Shown: piece by piece, positions 1 through 7,413 of the stretch | Layout of the letters: every line of letters begins with the position of its first letter | Numbering within the stretch: position 1 is the first letter of the stretch | Assembly: GCA_964540025.1 (NCBI GenBank) | Contig: CAZIKQ010000008.1 | Coordinates: 1 to 55,911 of the forward strand | Source: RGIG250 sp964540025 | GTDB lineage: Bacteria > Bacillota > Negativicutes > Selenomonadales > Selenomonadaceae | DNA length: 55,911 bases | Direction: 5' to 3' | Notes under the pieces: model-generated | The model's database searches: none | Told to the model about the DNA's origin: nothing | Seen by the model: only the letters and a program-made list of their open reading frames with translations | Program-made: the position numbers and the translations under genes

Positions 1-1
1 G

Positions 2-1297
2 AAAATAACCGTTTTGGAGGAAGGCCCGGCAGGCGGCGCTTATCGAGTCAAGGCGCTTATCGATGTGGATACGAATTCTGATGCCAAACTTATGGATCAG
101 CTGACGATGCTGATGATGCTGAACGATCCGCGGATCGCCGTGGTGATAAGGCAGCGCCCGGAAGGGAACGGCATGAGCGGGACTCGTTATGCTGACCTTT
201 GCCAGACGATCATTTATGAAAAACTTTTATCAGAGGGCTTCTCTCACCTGGTTGATTATGACACTTTCCAGAGCGGGCGGGAGCCTATGAATGAAAGCGG
301 TTTGGGGATTGATCAAAGTGATTCGGCGATAGACCAAAGCGGTTTGGCAACAGATCAGGGTGATTTGGCGATGGGTCAAAACGATTTGGCGACAGATCAA
401 GACAATTTGGTGGTAGATCAAAGCGGTTTGGCAACAGATCAAGGGGATTTAGCGGCGGATCAAAGCGATTCGGCAATAGGTCAAAATGATTTGGCGATAG
501 ACCAAAGCGGCGTAGCGGTGGATCAAGGCGGTTTAACGATGAACCAAAACGATTTGGCGATGGGTCAAAGCGATTTAACGATGAACCAAAGCGATTTGGC
601 AATAGGTCAGAGTGGTTTGGCGATGAACCAAAACGATTTTGTAATAGATCAAAGCGATTCGGCAATGGATCAAAACGGTTTTGCAACAGACCAAAGTGAC
701 TTGACAATAGACCAAAACGGCTCGGCGATAGGCGAAATCAGTTCGGCAGTAGACTATCTGGTCATGGGTCAATTATCGATTCGCGCCGCTCCCATCGTCC
801 TCCCTAAATATTCCGATTATACCAGCGAAACGAGCGGTACCCCAAGCGTTCAGACCGGACTGCATAAAGTCAGCGCCAATATGGACGCCAAAATTATAAA
901 AACCGATACGCATGAGACGATTGGTGAATTTCACACCGCAGGCGAAAGCATCGGCAGCAATGAAACCGATGCAAAATACAAAGCGGTCGCTAATTTGGCT
1001 GCCCAAGCGGCGGAGGCTGTGAAAAAGTCATTTGCCCGTAAGGGAGCCGATGTAAACGGCAGTATACGGCTCCTTGTCCGGGCCAGCGGTCAGACGGAGC
1101 TTCTAAGGCTGGAAGAAGCCCTTCGTTCCTTGTCGGGAGTCCGTAGGGTGATTTTGCGGGGATACGAAAACGGTAAAGGAACTTTCGATGTGGATACGGA
1201 TATGAAGCCGGGGCAAATATATCGGCGCTTGCGGGAGGCCGGATGTGATTTGTTTATGGAGAAATCCTCGGCTAACACATTGGAAGTCAGTTTATAA
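2..1297 (+). CDS. CsgG-like exported protein with 21-bp minisatellite (5'-truncated by window edge)
   Basis: The reading frame is open to the left edge, so the N-terminus lies outside the window. A TTG at 14 is available but the frame continues upstream of it. Before the repeats the protein has a segment ending LVDYDTFQS. After them it has VDYLVMGQLS, matching the GADYLVYGN-type strand of the CsgG-like genes at 1343 and 5032. In those paralogues about 25-30 ordinary residues link the two segments. Here there are 22 near-identical heptads (about residues 99-252 from the edge), consensus S-D-L-A-x-D-Q. A small alpha/beta domain (GSIRLLVRASGQTELLRLEE onward) ends the protein. It heads a run of exported-protein genes; the next starts 45 bases later. 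I infer a periplasmic or outer-membrane role. The molecular function is unknown. Confidence 0.75.
   Translation, partial: KITVLEEGPAGGAYRVKALIDVDTNSDAKLMDQLTMLMMLNDPRIAVVIRQRPEGNGMSGTRYADLCQTIIYEKLLSEGFSHLVDYDTFQSGREPMNESGLGIDQSDSAIDQSGLATDQGDLAMGQNDLATDQDNLVVDQSGLATDQGDLAADQSDSAIGQNDLAIDQSGVAVDQGGLTMNQNDLAMGQSDLTMNQSDLAIGQSGLAMNQNDFVIDQSDSAMDQNGFATDQSDLTIDQNGSAIGEISSAVDYLVMGQLSIRAAPIVLPKYSDYTSETSGTPSVQTGLHKVSANMDAKIIKTDTHETIGEFHTAGESIGSNETDAKYKAVANLAAQAAEAVKKSFARKGADVNGSIRLLVRASGQTELLRLEEALRSLSGVRRVILRGYENGKGTFDVDTDMKPGQIYRRLREAGCDLFMEKSSANTLEVSL
296..757 (+). repeat. 21-bp in-frame tandem repeat (minisatellite), about 22 units
   Basis: Counting by eye gives 20 clear units of 21 bases plus two degenerate ones, consensus near AGCGATTTGGCGATGGATCA plus A. 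Each unit encodes one heptad such as SDLAMDQ, NDLAIDQ or SGLATDQ. Units differ mainly at a few positions, and no unique sequence lies between them. The array sits exactly between two conserved segments of a CsgG-like fold. The downstream strand DYLVMGQ (752-772) is 16/21 identical at DNA level to the unit at 548-568 (NDLAMGQ). Confidence 0.95.
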
Positions 1298-1342
1298 AAT
1301 TGTTAATCATAAATAATCGTATATACCATGGGAGGTTTTGCA

Positions 1343-2239
1343 ATGCGAAAAATATTGACGCTTAGCGTTATTCTTATGATTTGTCTGGGATTTAACATTT
1401 CCTCGGCGGCAAATATCAAGGACTATCCCCGGGTGGCCGTGATGAATTTTGGCAATAAGGCTGTGATGAGCGGCGGTCTGCGGGAAACGGACTTCAGCGC
1501 GGCGACGGAATACGCAATCTATCAGCTGGCCGCTTCGGGGTGGTTCGACCTTATCGATTATGAAGAGCTGAGCGCCGCCGCAAAAATGCACAGCGTAAAT
1601 ATGTCTGGCTTGATCGATCAAACCACTGCCCCGGCTATCGGGAAATTTCTCGGCGCCCAGTTTATGGTTATCGGTAATCTCACGGGACTGACGACGAAGG
1701 AAAATGTGGTCGGCTATCAGCACGGTAAAAAGGGTGGGCTGGATACGAATGAACACGTGGTCACGGCGAATGTGTCCATGCGTATCGTGGACATTGAGAC
1801 GGGGCGCATCGTCGTCGCTGGCCTTGGTAAGGGAAGTTCCACCAGCAGTCATACGGAAGTGTCGTTCAAGAAATACCGCAGGAAACGGAATGACAGTGAG
1901 ACTACTACCGTGGACTTGAAAGCACGGAAGACTGCAAGTGAAACATCCACCGGGGGAACCGGTGAATCTTACGGTGCCGACGATGGTTATCCTGACGAAG
2001 GTATGAATGGGTCTTCAAGCACGGAATCGGAAAACGAAGCAACCTACAAATGGACGCAGACTACGAACTACGAGGATGAGGAGCACAATTACAAGGTGAC
2101 CATCGGGACGAAGGAAGTCGCAGATATTCAGATGCGCAACGCTATAAGTAAGGCGGTGCGGGACTGCATTTACGGCAAAATGGGACTCATGACTACGCTT
2201 AACGGCGGTAAGAAGCTCAAAATCAAAACGGGCTTTTAA
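1343..2239 (+). CDS. CsgG-like exported protein
   Basis: 298 residues from ATG 1343. GGGAGG at 1330-1335, 7 bases ahead, decides this start over ATG 1328. A Sec signal peptide (about residues 1-23, ending SSA) has no lipobox cysteine. Residues about 29-130 read like the CsgG/HfaB domain: VAVMNFGN strand, FDLIDYEELSAAAK, GLIDQTTAPAIGKFLGAQFMVIGNL, then a strand RIVDIETGRIVVAG. CsgG forms the curli export pore in outer membranes, but this relative lacks the lipid anchor. A Ser/Thr/Glu/Asp-rich low-complexity stretch (about 170-245) interrupts the C-terminal half. It lies in the exported-protein array, 25 bases before the next gene. The family call is reasonable; the function is not known. Confidence 0.75.
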   Translation: MRKILTLSVILMICLGFNISSAANIKDYPRVAVMNFGNKAVMSGGLRETDFSAATEYAIYQLAASGWFDLIDYEELSAAAKMHSVNMSGLIDQTTAPAIGKFLGAQFMVIGNLTGLTTKENVVGYQHGKKGGLDTNEHVVTANVSMRIVDIETGRIVVAGLGKGSSTSSHTEVSFKKYRRKRNDSETTTVDLKARKTASETSTGGTGESYGADDGYPDEGMNGSSSTESENEATYKWTQTTNYEDEEHNYKVTIGTKEVADIQMRNAISKAVRDCIYGKMGLMTTLNGGKKLKIKTGF

Positions 2240-2264
2240 TATTTTATCAAAAGGGGAGACACTT

Positions 2265-3278
2265 ATGAAAATCAGGAAAAAGCTGGCGGCGGCCCTGGCG
2301 CTTCTGGCGCTGACGGCTGCGCCGGTGAGCGCCGAGCATCCATCGGCGCAGCGCTACCGGGAAATGCTCCGATCGGATAATTTTTATCTGGAATATGAAA
2401 TGGTCGATGACAGCAAGAAAAATAAACCGATGGGTTATTCTCAGCTTGAAGTTTTGTCTAGCGAAGAAGGGAAACGGTTGGTAAGTTCTGTTCAAATTAA
2501 ACGTGGAAAGCAAACAAGCTGGGTGCCGGGTATAGTCGGATTGCTTGCTGGAGGCGGTGGAACAAAGGTAAAGCGTGGCCCTAAAGCCCCAAAATGGCTG
2601 TATGCAAACGGCAATTACTATGTATTTGGAAATCCGTTTGCGGTAGATATATCACAAATATTTGCGCAAATGATGAATAAAAAGCCGAAGGAAGCTCATG
2701 TTTGCCCAGCTACTAGGATAAACGATCCTCAACTTGACCCAACCGAGGGTTGGAGCATAGTTAGAAATATTTTGGAGCTACCTGATGCCCTGACGGTATT
2801 TACCGATGACGATTCATATCAGGTTAGAAAAGGTTATATGAAAATAAATCCTGTCGTACTAGGGGAAATTGCTTTTTCTGCAGCCTATCGGGATTACAAT
2901 ATGCCGCCGAGAACGTCTCCGGCGTTTGTGGAGAGCAGAAAGGTTACGCTGGAGAAAAAGGAATACGATTGCGATCGCTACGTGGCCGACATAAAAACCG
3001 CCGGGGGAACCGTAGCGGCGCAAATCCTTTACGATGTTCTATATGACGGGGAGGGAAAATTATCGCAAATTCGCCGGTATTTCTCGCGAAATGGAAAGGA
3101 AGAATCTTTGGGTACTATGGAAATCTGGAAATTGACCGCCGAGCTTCCCGAGGACGCTTTTTTCATCAGTGATAAGCCAACAAAAGTCTATGCCGCCGGT
3201 ATGGGCGACGTAAACGATTTTCTGGGCATTGACGTCCAAGTGGGAACGATAGGAGGCGCTTTGACAAATGGGAAATAA
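2265..3278 (+). CDS. Secreted protein of unknown function (paralogue of the next gene)
   Basis: 337 residues, preceded by AGGGGAG. The signal peptide is about residues 1-23 (VSA|EHPS). I do not recognise the family. It begins with an YREMLRSDNFYLEYE motif resembling YRNMVAKQSFTLKYS in the following gene. Both end with a strand-rich part (LYDGEGKLSQIRRYF here, YFDQGRLVKFAAVSF there), so the two are probably tandem paralogues. A beta-rich carrier fold (LolA-like) is possible but unproven. The middle of the gene (about 2400-2880) is visibly more A+T-rich than its ends, which hints at a mosaic history. It overlaps the next gene by 11 bases, consistent with co-transcription. Confidence 0.75.
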   Translation: MKIRKKLAAALALLALTAAPVSAEHPSAQRYREMLRSDNFYLEYEMVDDSKKNKPMGYSQLEVLSSEEGKRLVSSVQIKRGKQTSWVPGIVGLLAGGGGTKVKRGPKAPKWLYANGNYYVFGNPFAVDISQIFAQMMNKKPKEAHVCPATRINDPQLDPTEGWSIVRNILELPDALTVFTDDDSYQVRKGYMKINPVVLGEIAFSAAYRDYNMPPRTSPAFVESRKVTLEKKEYDCDRYVADIKTAGGTVAAQILYDVLYDGEGKLSQIRRYFSRNGKEESLGTMEIWKLTAELPEDAFFISDKPTKVYAAGMGDVNDFLGIDVQVGTIGGALTNGK

Positions 3279-4182
3279 GTGGCTTGCGGCAATATTAGCG
3301 GGAACGACGCTTTTTTGTTCACCTTTTGCCACCGAGGCGGCGCAACTGGACGCATATCGCAATATGGTGGCTAAACAATCCTTTACGCTTAAATACAGTA
3401 TCACGCCAACGATTGCGCTTGAACAGGAACATAACCGAAAAGGCATGGGAGAGTTTGCATGGTTCGATACTGATTGGGTCGTTCGTCCACATCAAGGAAT
3501 CATCATCGTGGATGGTGGAACACGCTACCTGGATAAATTTGACGGCGATTTTACGGTTTCCGTTTCGCAGAGTTCCCTTTCAGGCGGAGCTAAAACGACG
3601 GAGGAGTTCGTTGCCAAAAAAGGCGCGGCAAAGCCATCGCCGGTCAGACACACCTGTATGTTGGTAAAAAACGGCGAGACGTTTTCTTATTATCGAATCG
3701 ACAACGGCAAGGGAAAGTCCAGTTATGCAGGGCGTTTTGCAGGCGGATACGAGCGCAGTCAGGTGAGGGCAGGAGAGCATTATACAGCGTTAAGCCCCTT
3801 TGACGCCATGATGCAGGAAACGGACTACGGCGACCCGAGGATCGCGAAAATGCTGGCGATTATTTACCCGCCTGATCCTACCAAGACATTTCTCAATATG
3901 CCCGAATACAGTCTGGTAAATTCGGGGACGCTAAAAAGCGGCTTATCCTACGAGGACTATGCCGCCTCGGAGGGGGGACGCTACTACGCCGCCCGCTATT
4001 ACTTCGATCAGGGGCGGCTGGTAAAATTCGCCGCCGTTTCATTTCCCGAATCCCTCGATGTGTCCCAAGGGGTAATAGAACGGAGCCTGATTGCCATCGA
4101 GGAGTTTTCCCCCGTTCCGGACAAGCAATATTTGTCATTGCCAGAGGGGTTAAAAGTCGTAACGGAATGGGGTCAAAAATAG
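3268..4182 (+). CDS. Secreted protein of unknown function
   Basis: 304 residues with a signal peptide (about residues 1-24, ATEA|AQLD). The start ATG overlaps the end of the previous gene by 11 bases. The mature protein begins with DAYRNMVAKQSFTLKY and carries many beta-strand-like stretches, then a region YEDYAASEGGRYYAARYY that reads like a soluble beta-rich domain. I see no catalytic motif, membrane segment or lipobox. It resembles the gene upstream in layout and in its first and last motifs. It is followed after 10 bases by another exported protein, with GGAGG near 4182, so it belongs to the same transcription unit. Function unknown. Confidence 0.75.
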   Translation: MGNKWLAAILAGTTLFCSPFATEAAQLDAYRNMVAKQSFTLKYSITPTIALEQEHNRKGMGEFAWFDTDWVVRPHQGIIIVDGGTRYLDKFDGDFTVSVSQSSLSGGAKTTEEFVAKKGAAKPSPVRHTCMLVKNGETFSYYRIDNGKGKSSYAGRFAGGYERSQVRAGEHYTALSPFDAMMQETDYGDPRIAKMLAIIYPPDPTKTFLNMPEYSLVNSGTLKSGLSYEDYAASEGGRYYAARYYFDQGRLVKFAAVSFPESLDVSQGVIERSLIAIEEFSPVPDKQYLSLPEGLKVVTEWGQK

Positions 4183-4192
4183 GAGGCGCGAA

Positions 4193-5035
4193 ATGAAAAA
4201 GACAATTACCTGTTTGGCGGTGGCGGTTCTGTGCTTATCATTGCAGATTCCGTCCGCCGGGGCAAATGCCGCGGCGCAAGGCGCGGCTGCCAAATCGTCC
4301 TGCGTGTTGATGGAATTTACCAATAACACCAGATTCAAGGGATTGCAGCCGGAAAAGATACTGTCGGATCTCGTCATGGAAAAGATGATCGCCAGCGGAA
4401 AATTTAATCTCAAAGAGACGAGACCCCTGGCGCAGGAAACTGCCGACCTGCTTTATGATGAAAACATAAGGTTGATTGGCGGTATGGAAGCCGCGATGGA
4501 GGATGATGATTTCACGCAGCTCTTTGAGCGGCTGGGTTTTGACAGCCAGGATCAGGCGGCTTCTATTTCCGTAGCGTACAAGGGGCAAATCGTCACGCCG
4601 TCGCTAACTGCTCAGATCGGCGAAGCGCATAACGCTGAATATCTGGCGCAGGGCACGATTTTTAACATAGGACACTTTAGTTATTTGAATGAGAGTACGC
4701 AATATGTCAAAGAAGGAGTAGGCGTATTGGGTATGATTCTGGGCGGCAGCGCGGGAAGAGTACTGGAAGACGTTGCGGGGAGCATTGAAAATAAAGAGAC
4801 CAGCGTGGTTATATCGGGGGATGTGCGATTGATCAAAGCCAGTACGGGGGAAGTCGTCTGGCAAAAACCGATTATCAGCGGCTACAAACAGGATCAGGTC
4901 AGCGCCGTGGGCGTTACTACGGGCAGCGACACTCTGCATATGGATCTGGTGGCGAAAGCGCTGGATCAAATGGCGCAAAAAGTTGTGGAGGTTTTAGTTA
5001 CCGACATGGATAATGGGAAGCTGTTCGTCAAATGA
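4193..5035 (+). CDS. CsgG-related exported protein
   Basis: 280 residues, ATG preceded by AGGAGG. A signal peptide covers about residues 1-25, with no lipobox. The mature part follows the CsgG-like plan: CVLMEFTNNT strand, LMEKMIASGKFNLKETR-type helix and strand, a long central stretch, AEYLAQGTIFNIGHFS (the GADYLV.G. strand), then VRLIKASTGEVVWQKPIISGYK, a typical end of the core (status strand plus TGEVVW). A glycine-rich stretch (GVLGMILGGSAGRVLEDVAG, about 178-197) may be a membrane-associating loop. It overlaps the next gene by four bases (ATGA). The CsgG relationship is fairly clear from these motifs; the role is not. Confidence 0.7.
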   Translation: MKKTITCLAVAVLCLSLQIPSAGANAAAQGAAAKSSCVLMEFTNNTRFKGLQPEKILSDLVMEKMIASGKFNLKETRPLAQETADLLYDENIRLIGGMEAAMEDDDFTQLFERLGFDSQDQAASISVAYKGQIVTPSLTAQIGEAHNAEYLAQGTIFNIGHFSYLNESTQYVKEGVGVLGMILGGSAGRVLEDVAGSIENKETSVVISGDVRLIKASTGEVVWQKPIISGYKQDQVSAVGVTTGSDTLHMDLVAKALDQMAQKVVEVLVTDMDNGKLFVK

Positions 5036-5682
5036 GACGAATAACAGGGCGGTTTATCGCGATGGTTGGACTTTTGTTCTTCCTGTTCGCCGCGTCCGCT
5101 TCGGCGGCAGTAATGACAGGTTGTCCAAAAGTCGCGGTTATGGATCTGGCCTTATATACCTCCAACTTGGATCTCGAAGGAGCGGGCAGGGCGGCGGGTG
5201 AATACACTGCTTATTATCTCATCGGCGACGGGCGGTTCGACGTGGCCGAGCGGGATTTGGTGCAGGAAAAATTAAGAGCCGAAGGGCTGAACACCGAGGG
5301 CCTTATCGACCCGGATACGGCACAGCGGATCGCCGGGTTGCTGGGGGCAGATTATCTCGTCTACGGAAACATCACCGACGTCAGCGTCAGCGACACGGGA
5401 ACCACCGTTCAGGGAGTAGGCGGCGTAACTATCGGCACCACGAAAGCCCATATCGTCCTCCGCATGATGGATGTGGCGACCGGGGACATCGTAATGGCGG
5501 CGAAAGGCGAGGGAAAGTCCAAAACCTCCTATGTAGCAGTCAGCTCAAAGCGGGCGGGAGTTATTACTATCGGCTCCTACACCGTCACCTACGACAGCGT
5601 GCATAACGCTATACAAAAGGCGGCGGCTGACGCCGTGAACGTGCTGGCTGTAAGGCTGTACGGGGCAGGGGGTAACAAATAG
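5032..5682 (+). CDS. CsgG-like exported protein
   Basis: 216 residues, starting at the ATGA overlap with the upstream gene. The signal peptide is about residues 1-25 (ASASA|AVMT), with no lipobox. The compact CsgG-type core is complete: VAVMDLALYT, FDVAERDLVQEKLRAEGLNT, GLIDPDTAQRIAGLLGADYL, VYGNITDVS, and MMDVATGDIVMAAKGEG. It is the shortest and cleanest member of the local family and a good reference for the repeat-expanded copy at the window edge. The C-terminal helix (VHNAIQKAAADAVNVLAVRL) matches the usual family end. It is probably periplasmic or outer-membrane associated; partners unknown. Confidence 0.8.
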   Translation: MRRITGRFIAMVGLLFFLFAASASAAVMTGCPKVAVMDLALYTSNLDLEGAGRAAGEYTAYYLIGDGRFDVAERDLVQEKLRAEGLNTEGLIDPDTAQRIAGLLGADYLVYGNITDVSVSDTGTTVQGVGGVTIGTTKAHIVLRMMDVATGDIVMAAKGEGKSKTSYVAVSSKRAGVITIGSYTVTYDSVHNAIQKAAADAVNVLAVRLYGAGGNK

Positions 5683-5740
5683 GTTTTATTTCCGAAAAGG
5701 TTTTTGTGATTAAAAATATTTGAAGAAAGAGGTGTTCTAT

Positions 5741-7396
5741 ATGAAACAAAAGTTTAAGACGTTTGCGGCAATCCTTGTAATGTTGCTTTACGCCACAACG
5801 GTATTTGCCGCTATTCCCGGAGCTTATGCCAATATTGCCGAGGGAGATTATTATCTTGTTCCCGAAGCAAACTCCGGCTACGCGCTTGATGTAAAAGGGG
5901 GCGGCGCTGCCTCGCAGCAAACCGCTCTGCAACTGTATAATAAAAACGGAACGGATGCTCAAATTTTTCATATCAGGCGCATCAGCGGCGACTGGTATAT
6001 CATCCAGCATAAGCGCACAGGATACGTCGTCAACGTCCAATGGGGCAGCTTTAGCAACGGAACCGGCTTGTGGCTGTACCACAACGACAACACAGCCAGT
6101 TGTCATTGGCGGTTTATTAAGCAAAATAACGGCTCATACATTATCCAAAGTCAGTTGAATTCTAATCCAATTATGGAACTTCAAAATAACAACGTGTATC
6201 CCGGCGGAAGAATTCAGCTTTGGGCAAAGCATTCGGGACAGGCGGGAAGATGGAAATTGGTATCCGTCAATACGTCGCCAAACGTTAATAGCATGGACGG
6301 ACGCCTGAAAGGCGATGTAAACGGCGATGGCAAAGTAGATAAAAGCGATGCGGATATATTGGATCAATATATTGTCGGTCTGCGCTCGTCGATTCCCTGT
6401 CCGAAAAACGCGGACCTAAACAGCGACGGGCGACATACCATTACGGACGTATCAATGCTTACAAGGCTTGTCAATAAGAATGTAGATGGACAGTTGAAAG
6501 GCGACGTGAACGGCGACGGTAAGGTAGACAAAACCGATGCGGAAATTCTGAAGCGATATATCCTGAACCCCGGTTCGGGGCTCCCTTGCCCGAAGAATGC
6601 GGACGCAAACGGCGATGGGCAAATTGATATCGCTGACGTTACGAAGATAGTGGGGACATATAGTCCAACACCAACGCCGAAGCCAATCCCTGTGATAAAG
6701 CCGCTTCCGTCTTATCGGGAATGGCAGGGCACTGCCGCAAAGCGCACCATCGCCTACATGGATTCCGCTTTGACGAGGCGAAATGGGACGGAATATGTAG
6801 ATGCCGGAGACAAGGTTACTGTATTGAAGGAAGAAGGAAACGCCTATTTTGTGCGTTATCCGGTTCGTAACGGCACGAAGGAACGCTGGGTAGCAAAGGA
6901 TATTTTTATTTCAGTGCCAATGTCGCAAGGATTGTTATATCCGCTTAAAGGTAGATCTATTGAGTGGAGTTCATCGGCAAAGACCAATGGGCAAAGATGT
7001 GACTACATAGCGCCGTCAGGAACGCCGCTTTACGCGCCTGCGGATGGCACGGTGCAATTTCGGCAGTCGTATTCAACTTCTTATGGCAAGCTGGCGAGCT
7101 ACGGGAACAATATTGTATTTACTTCAAGTGACGGTCAATATTACGTCCTGTGTGCCCATTTGAGTAAGTTTAACGGAGTACAGCCGAAGTATACGTCATC
7201 ATTGAGTTATCCGTGCGGTACTTCAAGATATAGATGCCAAACAATCGTTATCGCGACTAAAAAAGATGTGAAAAAAGGAGAATTACTGGGGTGGACAGGA
7301 TCAACTGGAAATGCCAGTGGGCCCCATGTGCATATTGAGGTTAAGAAAAACGGAATAGCGGTAAATCCTAAAAATGTATTTACTGTATGGAATTGA
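5741..7396 (+). CDS. Secreted multidomain protein: Ricin-B lectin, two dockerins, SH3-like, M23 peptidase-like
   Basis: 551 residues from ATG 5741. AAAGAGGTG at 5727-5735 fixes this start over TTG 5720. Order: signal peptide about 1-23; Ricin-type beta-trefoil about 30-180 with QxW-like repeats; two type I dockerins about 188-248 and 250-307 with calcium loops DVNGDGKVDKSD and DVNGDGKVDKTD; a Pro/Thr linker; SH3-like about 327-390; LytM/M23 domain about 397-551. M23 enzymes cut peptidoglycan cross-bridges using H-x-x-x-D, HLS and H-x-H. Here HLS and PHVHIEV are present, but the first histidine is replaced (GQRCD), so activity is doubtful. The dockerins would bind a cohesin scaffold, none of which is in the window. 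Confidence 0.85.
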   Translation: MKQKFKTFAAILVMLLYATTVFAAIPGAYANIAEGDYYLVPEANSGYALDVKGGGAASQQTALQLYNKNGTDAQIFHIRRISGDWYIIQHKRTGYVVNVQWGSFSNGTGLWLYHNDNTASCHWRFIKQNNGSYIIQSQLNSNPIMELQNNNVYPGGRIQLWAKHSGQAGRWKLVSVNTSPNVNSMDGRLKGDVNGDGKVDKSDADILDQYIVGLRSSIPCPKNADLNSDGRHTITDVSMLTRLVNKNVDGQLKGDVNGDGKVDKTDAEILKRYILNPGSGLPCPKNADANGDGQIDIADVTKIVGTYSPTPTPKPIPVIKPLPSYREWQGTAAKRTIAYMDSALTRRNGTEYVDAGDKVTVLKEEGNAYFVRYPVRNGTKERWVAKDIFISVPMSQGLLYPLKGRSIEWSSSAKTNGQRCDYIAPSGTPLYAPADGTVQFRQSYSTSYGKLASYGNNIVFTSSDGQYYVLCAHLSKFNGVQPKYTSSLSYPCGTSRYRCQTIVIATKKDVKKGELLGWTGSTGNASGPHVHIEVKKNGIAVNPKNVFTVWN

Positions 7397-7413
7397 TAGA
7401 GGAAAAAATAATC

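Noticed and set aside
296..757. CRISPR array
   Set aside because: Units are directly adjacent, in frame, and have no spacers; no cas genes are present.
285..772. Minus-strand reading frames with regular repeats opposite the minisatellite
   Set aside because: They mirror the plus-strand 21-bp units, have no ribosome site or family resemblance, and the plus frame continues into a recognisable domain.
5820..6280. Ricin-type toxin
   Set aside because: Only the beta-trefoil carbohydrate-binding part is present; no ribosome-inactivating A chain.
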